The notes under the pieces: model-generated
The model's database searches: none
The model's input: the letters and a program-made list of their open reading frames with translations, nothing else
What the model was told of the DNA's origin: nothing
In this document: positions 8,161-15,855 of the stretch, piece by piece
Layout: each line of letters starts with the position of its first letter
Position numbering within the stretch: position 1 is the stretch's first letter
Made by a program: the position numbers and the translations under genes
Assembly: GCA_029553855.1 (NCBI GenBank)
Contig: JAKPKE010000261.1
Coordinates: 1-37,717, forward strand
Length of the DNA stretch: 37,717 bases
Reading direction: 5' to 3'
From: Bacillota bacterium
GTDB taxonomy: Bacteria > Bacillota > Clostridia > Lutisporales > Lutisporaceae

Positions 8161-8192
8161 TTGACATATAAAAAAAATGGGGCTATTATAAT
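8161..8192 (+). promoter_or_regulatory. Promoter of the thiT transcript
   Basis: A consensus TTGACA (8161-8166) is followed by TATTAT at 8184-8189 (17-base spacing) overlapping TATAAT at 8187-8192. It lies about 45 bases before the TPP aptamer and is the evident origin of the riboswitch leader. Confidence 0.75.
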
Positions 8193-8235
8193 GGTGACAA
8201 CAGAGTAAATCATGCATGGGTAATTAACTGAATAT

Positions 8236-8338
8236 TGCCGCTGGGGGAGCTTTGAGCTGAGAAAGCACCTTGCGCTTTGAAAGCGTATTGTGTTGACCCT
8301 TTGAACCTGTCTGGTTAATTCTAACGGAGGGAAGCGGT
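8236..8338 (+). promoter_or_regulatory. TPP riboswitch (THI element)
   Basis: The conserved aptamer segments are all present: GCTGAGA at 8256-8262, GACCCTTTGAACCTGT at 8295-8310, then CTGGTTAATTCTAACGGAGG. The closing helix P1 pairs CCGCT (8238-8242) with AGCGG (8333-8337). Thiamine pyrophosphate binding is expected to favour the terminator just downstream and switch off thiT. Confidence 0.95.
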
Positions 8339-8355
8339 TGTGATTAACAAACAAT

Positions 8356-8386
8356 CTGACCGTGGCTTTTGTCTGCGGCCTTTTTA
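8356..8386 (+). terminator. Riboswitch-controlled terminator
   Basis: GACCGTGG pairs with CTGCGGCC (one mismatch, two G-U pairs) around a TTTTGT-type loop and is followed by TTTTT. Lying just after the TPP aptamer, it is the likely expression platform. Confidence 0.75.
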
Positions 8387-8568
8387 TTTGCAGAAATACA
8401 GCCGCATTATGCAGTATGGGCAGAGCAGCCGGGGCTTTGGCAATCAAGGCAGGCATTCGGCACTAATTGTAAAATGACGTATTGGCAGTGTGAATATCTG
8501 TTTTACGGGCAATAATGTAAAGGGGTGGTAAAGCAGGACCTATAGATTAAGAAAATGGAGGTAGTAGT
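8387..8568 (+). other. Long untranslated stretch before thiT
   Basis: About 180 bases separate the riboswitch terminator from the thiT start. No convincing gene or second promoter is seen. It ends with the strong ribosome site GGAGGT before ATG 8569. Confidence 0.5.
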
Positions 8569-9102
8569 ATGAAAAGGACATCAACAAAAATGCTTACAGA
8601 AGCAGGAATTATGATTGCGGCTGCCCAAATACTCAGCTATGTTAAAATATTCGAGGCTCCTTACGGGGGATCTGTTACAGCGGGAAGTATGATTCCTATT
8701 ATTGTGTTTTCCTTGAGGTGGGGGGCGAAATATGGGCTGCTTGCAGGTACTGCCTATGGAATATTGCAGTTTTTATTGGGCGGTGCAATTTATTCTTACC
8801 ACATAATATCTATATTATTTGATTATGTTGTCGCTTTTGGACTGCTTGGGCTGGCGGGGATATTCCGAACCGATGCAAAGGGCATTTTCCTGGGTACATG
8901 CCTTGGCATATTTGGAAGGTTCATATGCCATATAATATCAGGAGTGGTTGTGTGGGCATCCTATGCTCCCGAAGGAATGAATCCGCTGCATTATTCAATA
9001 GTGTACAACGGTTCCTATCTTCTGCCTGAGCTTGCAATTACCCTGGTTATAGTTGGAGTGCTTTATAAGCCGCTGATAAAGAATATCGGACAGAGAATGT
9101 AG
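8569..9102 (+). CDS. thiT: Thiamine ECF transporter, substrate-binding S component
   Basis: A 177-residue membrane protein with about six hydrophobic segments and the normal length for ThiT (YuaJ). It shows the family's conserved segments: SLRWGAKYG in the first half, and WASYAPEGMNPLHYSIVYNGSYLLPE near residues 130-155, which contributes to the thiamine pocket in known structures. It captures thiamine and works with a separate EcfA/A'/T module not found in this window. The TPP riboswitch upstream independently supports the substrate. GGAGGT precedes the ATG. Confidence 0.95.
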   Translation: MKRTSTKMLTEAGIMIAAAQILSYVKIFEAPYGGSVTAGSMIPIIVFSLRWGAKYGLLAGTAYGILQFLLGGAIYSYHIISILFDYVVAFGLLGLAGIFRTDAKGIFLGTCLGIFGRFICHIISGVVVWASYAPEGMNPLHYSIVYNGSYLLPELAITLVIVGVLYKPLIKNIGQRM

Positions 9103-9105
9103 CAG

Positions 9106-9156
9106 GGGGGTGTCGCAAAACTACCGGATAAGTAGCTGGCGATACCTCTTTTTTCT
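9106..9156 (+). terminator. Terminator after thiT
   Basis: GGTGTCGC and GCGATACC pair (one G-U) around a loop of about 20 bases, followed by TCTTTTTTC. Confidence 0.7.
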
Positions 9157-9319
9157 TCTATTGTGCAACAGATCCTTTTTTGTTTGCAGGCCGAATATGT
9201 GGCGGAAGAATTCATCTTGTTCCGGCATATAAAAGAGGGATATGGCATTGTCGTGTCAAACTATTCAATAATACAGAAAAATATGCATAGTACCGGTGAA
9301 ATTTACTGCATCTTTATTG

Positions 9320-9338
9320 CCTATATAAAGTATATAGG
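9320..9338. promoter_or_regulatory. 19-bp dyad before the sigma-54 activator gene
   Basis: CCTATATA, AAG, TATATAGG: perfect 8-bp arms, 28 bases before ATG 9367. Its position in the leader suggests a binding site, perhaps for autoregulation. Confidence 0.4.
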
Positions 9339-9366
9339 GAAACAACTCAGTACTGGGGAGAGTTTT

Positions 9367-10737
9367 ATGAGCAAACTTAAAGAGATCATATCCAAGGTTA
9401 GACTGGTATTGGATCACATATATGAGGGCGTTGTAGTCGCAGACAGCGAGTACAGGGTAATTTATGTAAATGAAGCCAATCAAAGAATTACCGGACTTGA
9501 CAACAAACATATACTTGGGAAGCAAATAGAGGATGTCGTACCGATGTCTTCAATGGTGGAGGTAATAAGAACCGGTAAAGAAAAGCTCAGAACGAAAACG
9601 CTGGTGGGCAGCAAATATGTAATTTCCAACATAGTGCCCCTTTATGACGGCACGGAGATTATTGGATGCATATCGGTATTTATGGATATTACGGAAATAG
9701 ATATACTGAACAACAGGCTGAAGCAGGCGGAGGCTCAGATCAGCCATCTTTCAAAGCAGCTTTATGGGCTTTTGGGGAATGAAGAGTTCATTACGGGAAA
9801 AAGTCCTTTGATTCAAAAGGTATTCCTTATGGCTCAGAAGGCCTCAGCTACAAATTCAAATGTATTGATAACCGGAGAAAGCGGAACGGGCAAGGAGGTT
9901 CTTGCCAGATTTATTCATAATAATGGCTTTGGGAGTCAGAAGCCCTTTGTTGCGGTAAACTGCGGCGCAATACCCGAAACCCTTTTGGAAAGCGAGTTGT
10001 TCGGATATGAGCCGGGAGCCTTTACCGGTGCCAGCAGCCGCGGGAGGGCAGGACTTTTTGAACAGGCTGACAGAGGAACTATTTTTCTGGATGAAATAGG
10101 CGACCTTCCCCTATCTGTACAGGTAAAATTCCTCAGAGTTCTCCAGGATAAGGCGGTACAGCATCTTGGGGGAGGCAGCAGGATAAAGCTTGAAGTAAGA
10201 GTTATTGCCGCAACCAATCGACCATTAGAGAAAATGGTTGCGGAAAAAACCTTCAGAGAAGACCTGTATTATCGCCTTAACGTGATACAGATCAATATAC
10301 CGCCCTTAAGAGAGAGAAAGGAAGATATACACTTGTTCGTAAAGTTCTTTCTCGGGAGGCTGTCAAAGGGTATGGGTGTTAAATGTCCTAAAATTGCTCC
10401 TGATGCTCTCAAGCTTCTTTTAAGCCATGATTATCCCGGTAATATACGCGAACTGGAAAATATATTGGAAAGATGCATCGTTATGGATGAAGACGGTATA
10501 ATAGATGCTAACGACTTGCCTGAGTTTTTCAATAAAGATGCCGTAAAATATGGTTTGAATATTTGTGAAGGACAGGAATGGCCTACCTTAAAGCAAATGG
10601 AAAAGATTCTCCTTAAAAGAACTCTATCCGCATACCCCCAAAAAATTAAGGCGGCAGAAATTCTGGGAATATCAAGGGCTACCCTTTACAGGAAAATGGA
10701 GGAATGCGGAATCAGCAACAAAAACGGCCGCAAATAG
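9367..10737 (+). CDS. PAS-domain sigma-54-dependent transcriptional activator
   Basis: A 456-residue enhancer-binding protein. A PAS sensor domain (about residues 13-118, EGVVVADSEYRVIYVNEAN) is followed by a short coiled linker. The AAA+ domain has Walker A GESGTGKE at 170-177, the sigma-54 contact loop GAFTGA at 217-222, and Walker B GTIFLDEIGD near 237-246. A Fis-type HTH ends the protein (KAAEILGISRATLYRKM). ATG 9367 is chosen because GGGGAG lies just before it; an open frame extends back to 9163 but has no comparable ribosome site. It lies directly upstream of tryptophanase and a -24/-12 promoter, so it probably activates tnaA in response to a ligand of the PAS domain (inference). Confidence 0.92.
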   Translation: MSKLKEIISKVRLVLDHIYEGVVVADSEYRVIYVNEANQRITGLDNKHILGKQIEDVVPMSSMVEVIRTGKEKLRTKTLVGSKYVISNIVPLYDGTEIIGCISVFMDITEIDILNNRLKQAEAQISHLSKQLYGLLGNEEFITGKSPLIQKVFLMAQKASATNSNVLITGESGTGKEVLARFIHNNGFGSQKPFVAVNCGAIPETLLESELFGYEPGAFTGASSRGRAGLFEQADRGTIFLDEIGDLPLSVQVKFLRVLQDKAVQHLGGGSRIKLEVRVIAATNRPLEKMVAEKTFREDLYYRLNVIQINIPPLRERKEDIHLFVKFFLGRLSKGMGVKCPKIAPDALKLLLSHDYPGNIRELENILERCIVMDEDGIIDANDLPEFFNKDAVKYGLNICEGQEWPTLKQMEKILLKRTLSAYPQKIKAAEILGISRATLYRKMEECGISNKNGRK

Positions 10738-10800
10738 GTATATGGACAGGTATGTATACGCATATTTTGCCGACTGCCGATAATGGCATGTGCAGAGTTT

Positions 10801-10855
10801 ATATGTCTTATAATGATACATAATTTATAGTAGTATGTATCATTATAAGACATAT
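10801..10855. promoter_or_regulatory. Perfect 22-bp inverted repeat, candidate enhancer or terminator
   Basis: The arms 10801-10822 and 10834-10855 are perfect reverse complements around an 11-base spacer. Each arm holds TGTCTTATAATGATACA, itself partly symmetric (TGT and ACA at the ends). It lies about 70-125 bases before the sigma-54 promoter, the usual distance of an activator site. As RNA it would be a strong hairpin followed by ATTTTTATT, so it may also terminate the activator transcript. Confidence 0.7.
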
Positions 10856-10862
10856 TTTTATT

Positions 10863-10887
10863 CTGATCGTACCGAATTTCCGATCAG
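10863..10887. promoter_or_regulatory. Second inverted repeat before tnaA
   Basis: CTGATCG (10863-10869) and CGATCAG (10881-10887) are perfect 7-bp arms, 11 bases apart, about 40 bases before the -24 element. It is an alternative or additional activator site. A further pair, ATTCGG (10905-10910) and CCGAAT (10919-10924), abuts the -24 box. Confidence 0.45.
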
Positions 10888-10924
10888 GCCCTATACCTGG
10901 AACGATTCGGGCAAGGGGCCGAAT

Positions 10925-10941
10925 TTGGCACATATATTGCA
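10925..10941 (+). promoter_or_regulatory. Sigma-54 (-24/-12) promoter of tryptophanase
   Basis: TTGGCACATATATTGCA matches the sigma-54 consensus: TGGCAC with GG at 10927-10928, and TTGC with GC at 10939-10940, at correct spacing. Transcription would start near 10952, about 30 bases before the ATG. The sigma-54 activator encoded just upstream is the natural partner. Confidence 0.88.
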
Positions 10942-10981
10942 TGATAATGTTATGATAAAATCAAATTAAGGGGGAATTGCA

Positions 10982-12364
10982 ATGTACAAACCTGTAGCCG
11001 AACCTTTCAGGATTAAGATGGTGGAGCCAATAAAGATGATCAGCAGGGAAGAGCGTGAGAAGGCCCTTATAGAAGCGGGCTATAATCCTTTTGCTTTAAA
11101 AGCCGAGTACGTATACATCGACCTTCTGACCGACAGCGGTACGGGCGCAATGAGCGATTACCAATGGTCGGGGATGATGCTTGGGGACGAATCCTATGCA
11201 GGCAGCAGGAATTACTATAATCTTCAGGAATCGGTGCGGGATCTATTCGATTATCCCTATTTTGTGCCGGTGCATCAGGGCAGGGGCGCAGAAAAGGTTC
11301 TATTTTCAAACCTTATTAAGAAAAAAGGCCAGTATGTCCTGGGAAATATGCATTTTGACACTACTATGGCTCATATTGAGCTGAACGGCGGAAGACCATT
11401 AAACTTTGTGACCGATAAAGCTTTCAATACAACAGAGCCTTACGATTGGAAGGGAAATTTCGACCTTGGGAAGCTGGAAGACTTTATAAAGACTCACGAC
11501 AGGAATGATATAGCATTCATTATTATCACAATTACCTGCAACAGCTGCGGGGGACAGCCGGTATCCATGGAAAACATAAAGAGCGTCAGCGCTATTGCTA
11601 AAAAATATGGAATAAGGCTGTTCATAGATGCTGCCAGATATGCTGAGAACGCCTATTTCATAAAGCGCAGGGAGAAGGGCTATCAAAACAAGAGCATAGC
11701 CGAAATAGTCAAAGAAATGTTCTCCTATGTGGAAGGTTTTACAATGAGCGCAAAAAAAGACGCCATAGTCAATATGGGAGGACTTATAGGAATAAAAGAA
11801 GATGAAGACCTGTTTACGGCAGTAAAGACCACATTAATACCTTATGAGGGCTTTGTATCATACGGCGGTCTTTCAGGAAGGGATATGGAAGCCCTGGCAA
11901 GAGGGCTCAGGGAAGGGGTGGATGAAGCTTATTTACATTACAGAATATCCCAGGTGGAATACCTTGGAAGCAGGCTCATGGAAGGCGGCGTTCCGATCCA
12001 GTTTCCGACAGGCGGCCATGCGGTATTTGTGGATGCAAAAAAGATGCTTCCTCATATTCCTTATTATCAATTCCCTGCTCAGGTTCTCACAAATGCGCTG
12101 TATATTGAGTCAGGCATAAGGGCAGTTGAGATTGGATCCTTCCTGCTCGGGAGAGACGGGGAGACAGGGGAGCAGCTGGAATCGCCCCTGGAGCTTATGA
12201 GGCTGACAATACCGAGAAGGGTATATACGAACAGTCATATGGATTATATTGCTGATTCGCTGATATCTTTGAAGGACAAGGTAAACCAGCTGAAGGGTCT
12301 GGAATTTGATTATGAACCAAAGGTTCTGAGGCACTTTACCGCAAAACTGAGACCGATAAAATAG
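10982..12364 (+). CDS. tnaA: Tryptophanase
   Basis: A 460-residue PLP enzyme of the beta-eliminating lyase family that splits tryptophan into indole, pyruvate and ammonia in the cytoplasm. [17 protein letters not shown] and [13 protein letters not shown] are family signatures; MSAKKDA carries the PLP-binding lysine. Tryptophanase is favoured over tyrosine phenol-lyase because [15 protein letters not shown] lacks the phenol-binding Arg of the latter (SMER in the Citrobacter enzyme), and the end reads RHFTAKL with the tryptophanase-type His. No tnaC-like leader peptide or permease gene is adjacent; control is by the sigma-54 promoter instead. AAGGGGGA precedes the ATG. Confidence 0.92.
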   Translation: MYKPVAEPFRIKMVEPIKMISREEREKALIEAGYNPFALKAEYVYIDLLTDSGTGAMSDYQWSGMMLGDESYAGSRNYYNLQESVRDLFDYPYFVPVHQGRGAEKVLFSNLIKKKGQYVLGNMHFDTTMAHIELNGGRPLNFVTDKAFNTTEPYDWKGNFDLGKLEDFIKTHDRNDIAFIIITITCNSCGGQPVSMENIKSVSAIAKKYGIRLFIDAARYAENAYFIKRREKGYQNKSIAEIVKEMFSYVEGFTMSAKKDAIVNMGGLIGIKEDEDLFTAVKTTLIPYEGFVSYGGLSGRDMEALARGLREGVDEAYLHYRISQVEYLGSRLMEGGVPIQFPTGGHAVFVDAKKMLPHIPYYQFPAQVLTNALYIESGIRAVEIGSFLLGRDGETGEQLESPLELMRLTIPRRVYTNSHMDYIADSLISLKDKVNQLKGLEFDYEPKVLRHFTAKLRPIK

Positions 12365-12455
12365 TCACGAGATACGGGATACGAGATACGAGAAAAGTCC
12401 GGGGATTCCTTTTGGGAAAGTGACGGATGACACGGAACAAACGAATTTGCCACGG
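12365..12455. repeat. Short degenerate repeats after tnaA
   Basis: Variants of GATACGAGA/GATACGGGA are repeated at about 12368-12392, then CACGG recurs at 12431, 12451 and 12461. This looks like decayed dispersed-repeat DNA and contains no gene. Confidence 0.4.
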
Positions 12456-12459
12456 AATT

Positions 12460-12507
12460 ACACGGTTGGGTATTATATTTCCCAACCGTGTATTCAGTGG
12501 ATTTTTT
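12460..12507 (+). terminator. Terminator after tnaA
   Basis: ACACGGTTGGG (12460-12470) and CCCAACCGTGT (12481-12491) form a perfect 11-bp stem with a 10-base loop. The T-run follows after about ten bases (ATTTTTTG), so the termination signal is not textbook. Confidence 0.55.
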
Positions 12508-12530
12508 GTTTTTGATCTTCCATTATACTA

Positions 12531-12559
12531 TTGGGGTAAGCTGCCTTTTCTGATATAAT
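12531..12559 (+). promoter_or_regulatory. Promoter of the lipoprotein gene at 12600
   Basis: TTGGGG (12531-12536) and TATAAT (12554-12559) with 17-base spacing, about 40 bases before the ATG. The -35 box is weak. Confidence 0.5.
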
Positions 12560-12599
12560 TATGTTACGTTATTATCATTATTTTCCTGGAGGTAAGAAA

Positions 12600-13976
12600 A
12601 TGAAAAGGATTTTTATAGTTCTGGCAGCTTTTGCTTTACTGCTTGCAGGCTGCGGCAGAGGTGCCGGGGGAACTGCTGCAGAAGGGGAAATAAATATTAA
12701 TAATGAACGGCTGGTAAAGGAGTTTACCGGTACAGTCAATATTTTTCACAGAACTGAGGATGATCTGCTTCTCAGTGCCGAGGAGGGCGAGTTTTTCAAA
12801 TATTATGATATCGACATAGGCACTACCCAAATCAGGGACAGTATATTATCGGAGGCAGCTGAAAAGTACATTTATTATGAGCCTATAGGGAACAAAGGGT
12901 TTATTGTAGTGGAAGAAGCAGGCTATAAGTACATTCTGAAATTTATTGGCGAGGCTGCCGAAGAGAAAGTGATAGCAGAGGACATTGGGTCGGCTGACGC
13001 AATAAATATTTCTATAGCCTCCAAAGCGGGCAAGGTTGCCTTTACATCACTTCTTGAGGGTGATGATATTTACGGCATCTTTGTTTATGACATTAAAACC
13101 GCAGAAAAACACAAGCTTATGAACATAAAAAGCGATGGCCTCATTGAAGGTTTTCATTACCTGATTAACTGGTCTCCTGATGGAAGTAATGTGATAGTAC
13201 AGGATAAATATATATTTGACACTTACAGCGGGTCACAAAAGGGAGAACTTGACTCTGCATACTCCCAATGGTCTCCGGAAGGTTCCAAAATTGCCTTTTT
13301 ACTGGATGATGGATCGAAGGAGTGGCTGAATGCAATAGATTACAGTATTTATCCGGGTAAAAAGGTGTATATATATGATATGTCTTATGGCAGTTTTGAA
13401 GAAGTTTTTGAAATTGATGGAGATGAATGTATTCTTGGGGATATCATCTGGGATGGGATAGGCAGAAGGCTGGCCTTCCCCGGTGTAAAAGCCGGAGATA
13501 TGGGCATTGATGATTGGTATATGAAGCTTAATTACAGCTCAGTATATATTGTTGATTTGGAAAACAATAAAAGTAAAAGACTGGAAACAAATGTAGACGC
13601 CAGTGACGGAACAATGATTGAGCTTGGGAATCTCAGGTTTACTGATAATGGGGAGTTGCTGAGCTTTACAGTAGGCAACTATGAAGAAAGCAATCTGCAC
13701 GTGGTAAACACAGCTACCCTTGAGGCAAGGACCTTCGAAAAGGTAGAGTACCTGCATTGGGTTGACGGGGAGAACTATTCAATATCCGCAGGGCAGGATA
13801 TAATGTATTTTTGCAAGGATAATTCGATAATAAAAATAGATGAAAATTTTCAGGATACTGTTAAGTATACGTCAAAAACCAAATTGGATGACTTTTACCT
13901 GTCAAAGGACTCAAAAGGGATTCTGATTTTTGAATTGCAGGATGATGTGCATATTGTAAGGTATATAGGTGAATAA
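12600..13976 (+). CDS. Lipoprotein with beta-propeller-like repeats
   Basis: A 458-residue secreted protein. MKRIFIVLAAFALLLAGC is a lipoprotein signal with the modified Cys at residue 18. The body contains repeated TolB/WD-like blades, for example INWSPDGSNVIVQDKYIFD, SQWSPEGSKIAFLLDD and IIWDGIGRRLAFPG. That suggests a propeller fold outside the membrane, probably for protein or ligand binding; no enzyme motif is visible. ATG 12600 is chosen over ATG 12561 because GGAGG lies at 12588-12592 and the signal peptide starts there. The next gene begins 24 bases after the stop, so the two may be cotranscribed. Confidence 0.75.
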   Translation: MKRIFIVLAAFALLLAGCGRGAGGTAAEGEININNERLVKEFTGTVNIFHRTEDDLLLSAEEGEFFKYYDIDIGTTQIRDSILSEAAEKYIYYEPIGNKGFIVVEEAGYKYILKFIGEAAEEKVIAEDIGSADAINISIASKAGKVAFTSLLEGDDIYGIFVYDIKTAEKHKLMNIKSDGLIEGFHYLINWSPDGSNVIVQDKYIFDTYSGSQKGELDSAYSQWSPEGSKIAFLLDDGSKEWLNAIDYSIYPGKKVYIYDMSYGSFEEVFEIDGDECILGDIIWDGIGRRLAFPGVKAGDMGIDDWYMKLNYSSVYIVDLENNKSKRLETNVDASDGTMIELGNLRFTDNGELLSFTVGNYEESNLHVVNTATLEARTFEKVEYLHWVDGENYSISAGQDIMYFCKDNSIIKIDENFQDTVKYTSKTKLDDFYLSKDSKGILIFELQDDVHIVRYIGE

Positions 13977-14000
13977 AACTGCATTTAGTGAGGGGTTTCC

Positions 14001-14777
14001 ATGTATGATAAAATCACAAAAGAGACAATGGTGAGGGTCTATTTCGGATGTAATATAGAAGATATTGCGGATACGGTAGTGCTTACACCCATATGGGGTC
14101 TGGAAGGCTTCACCGACAAGGCTGATGACATACTGACGGAATTTGCCGGCTGGTATAAGGGTGTTACCCTGTCATTCAACAATAAAAGGATAACGATAAT
14201 AGGGAGCGGAATAGGCGCTCCCATGACAGGAGATTGTGCTCTGGCTTTAAATTATACCGACTGCGAAAATGTAATTTTCTCAGGCTCTGCCGGGGCAATA
14301 AATCAATGTTATAGAATCGGGGATATTGTAGTGGCCGCTGAGGCTGTTATTGGGGAAGGGTTTTCACGTTATCACAGGGGGGATATAACAAAAGACTGCT
14401 TCGGGGAGTTGGTGTCCGGGGATAAGGAAACTGCCCGGAGAATTATTGGAATTACCAATAAAAATATAATCAAGCATGGGATTAAATGTCACGAGGGAAG
14501 GATTTTTTCGACTGATTCCATATTGGGAGAAAGGAAGGATACCTTTGAATATATGCAGATGAAAGGCTGCGATGCAGTTGAAATGGAGGCATCTGCGATA
14601 TTCACGGTATGCGCGGAGACGAAAAAGAAAGCCGTTGCCCTGGTATTGATCAGTGATCTTCCTCTCAAATACAGAAATTTGTTTGAAGGTATATCCGATA
14701 GCGATATCAAACGCTATAATGGAATAAAACATGATTTGCCTGAAATACTGCTAAAGGCCGCTATTGGCTTTAAATAA
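14001..14777 (+). CDS. Nucleoside phosphorylase family protein
   Basis: A 258-residue protein of the PNP/UDP phosphorylase family. ITIIGSGIGAPMTGDCALAL and IFSGSAGAINQCYRIGDIVVA form the phosphate- and ribose-binding core. DAVEMEASAIFTVC near residue 195 is the conserved segment whose Met-Glu contacts the ribose. The reaction would be phosphorolysis of a purine or pyrimidine nucleoside. The base specificity cannot be read, and the N-terminus (VVLTPIWGLEGF) is not typical of classical DeoD or Udp. It is followed 21 bases later by the FAH-family gene. Confidence 0.82.
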   Translation: MYDKITKETMVRVYFGCNIEDIADTVVLTPIWGLEGFTDKADDILTEFAGWYKGVTLSFNNKRITIIGSGIGAPMTGDCALALNYTDCENVIFSGSAGAINQCYRIGDIVVAAEAVIGEGFSRYHRGDITKDCFGELVSGDKETARRIIGITNKNIIKHGIKCHEGRIFSTDSILGERKDTFEYMQMKGCDAVEMEASAIFTVCAETKKKAVALVLISDLPLKYRNLFEGISDSDIKRYNGIKHDLPEILLKAAIGFK

Positions 14778-14798
14778 CAAGATTTGGAGGTTTGAAAT

Positions 14799-15551
14799 AT
14801 GAAATTTGCCAGGTTTGAGGTTCAAGGAAAGGTAAGTTACGGTGTGGCTGAGGACAGCAGGGTTTATAGAATTGAGGGAGATATTTTCGGCGATTACAGG
14901 GTTACAGAAGAGTTTTACAGTCTGTCGGATGTCAGGCTGCTTGCTCCGTGTAAGCCTTCGAAAATAGTTGCTGTCGGGATCAATTACAGGGATCATGCTG
15001 ATGAGATGAAGCATGAACTGCCGGAGGAACCGGTGATTTTTATTAAACCATCGACAGCAGTCATCGGACCCGAGGACAGAATAATCAGGCCTTCTGTATC
15101 AAAAAGGGTGGACTATGAAGCTGAACTTGGTTTGGTAATTGGAAAGCAAACGAAAGATGTCGATGCTTCGGAAGCGTTCAAATATGTGCTTGGTGCAACC
15201 TGCTTCAATGACGTAACAGCAAGGGATTTGCAGAAAAAGGACGGGCAGTGGACCCGTGGAAAATCCTTTGATACCTTTGCGCCCTTAGGGCCTTTTATAG
15301 TAACAGACGCGGACTATAACAACATTGACATTGAGCTTGTGCTGAACGGTGAAACAAAGCAGAAATCAAATACATCATATTTTATTAACAAAGCACATGA
15401 AATAGTGAGCTTTGTATCCCGGATAATGACATTAAATCCGGGGGATGTGATCGCAACGGGCACCCCTTCAGGAGTGGGTCCCATGTCAAAGGGTGATATT
15501 GTAGAGGTAAGGCTTCAAGGGATAGGTATACTCAGAAATTATGTAGAATAG
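14799..15551 (+). CDS. Fumarylacetoacetate hydrolase (FAH) family protein
   Basis: A 250-residue protein with the FAH fold. IVAVGINYRDHADEMKHELPEEPVIFIKP is the usual entry. VDYEAELGLVIG supplies the metal-binding Glu residues, FNDVTARDLQ the Asp, and IATGTPSGVG closes the active site. Family members hydrolyse, decarboxylate or tautomerise 2-keto acids; the substrate here is unknown. GGAGG lies nine bases before the ATG, and the gene appears to share a transcript with the phosphorylase gene. Confidence 0.88.
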   Translation: MKFARFEVQGKVSYGVAEDSRVYRIEGDIFGDYRVTEEFYSLSDVRLLAPCKPSKIVAVGINYRDHADEMKHELPEEPVIFIKPSTAVIGPEDRIIRPSVSKRVDYEAELGLVIGKQTKDVDASEAFKYVLGATCFNDVTARDLQKKDGQWTRGKSFDTFAPLGPFIVTDADYNNIDIELVLNGETKQKSNTSYFINKAHEIVSFVSRIMTLNPGDVIATGTPSGVGPMSKGDIVEVRLQGIGILRNYVE

Positions 15552-15616
15552 TCAGCTTCTGTTCGAATAATATTTTTGCCCATGAGCAGAATATTTATAA
15601 AGTGATTGCAGGTTCG

Positions 15617-15648
15617 AAACAAAGTGCCGTATATGCGGCACTTTGTTT
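15617..15648 (+). terminator. Terminator after the FAH gene
   Basis: AAACAAAGTGCCG (15617-15629) and CGGCACTTTGTTT (15636-15648) form a perfect 13-bp stem with a 6-base loop; the distal arm ends in T-rich sequence. Confidence 0.7.
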
Positions 15649-15855
15649 GAATTTAAAGGTAGTAATCTGTCCAACTCATTAGTGTCTGAAAATTGAGAAC
15701 ATTTGTATCAGAATTGAATACAAACATATATAAATGTATTTAAATTTTGCACAAAACTATTCTTTATTTAGAATAAAGATGATATAATCTAATTGGTTAT
15801 TAATATTTAAATATCGACAACAAATAGTTGAATAATATAAGTTGGGAGGATTTGC
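15649..15855. other. A+T-rich intergenic region before the threonine-degradation operon
   Basis: No gene is seen. The right half holds the operon promoter and dyad; the left half (about 15660-15710) has no recognisable content. Confidence 0.5.
15761..15788 (+). promoter_or_regulatory. Promoter region with operator-like dyad before the threonine dehydrogenase gene
   Basis: TATAAT at 15783-15788 is preceded by the perfect dyad TCTTTATT-TAG-AATAAAGA (15761-15779), which covers the space between the -10 and the expected -35. A repressor bound there would block RNA polymerase. The -35 box itself is poor (TTCTTT at 15760-15765). Confidence 0.5.

Noticed and set aside
9163-9366. Longer N-terminus for the sigma-54 activator
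   Set aside because: The extra 68 residues have no domain similarity, and the strong ribosome site with the PAS domain begins at ATG 9367.
10982-12364. Tyrosine phenol-lyase as the identity
   Set aside because: The segment [12 protein letters not shown] and the ending RHFTAKL match tryptophanase; the phenol-binding Arg is missing.
15660-15720. Possible insertion-sequence end (GTGTCTGAAAATTGAGAAC-like text)
   Set aside because: There is no matching second end, no transposase fragment and no target duplication in view.
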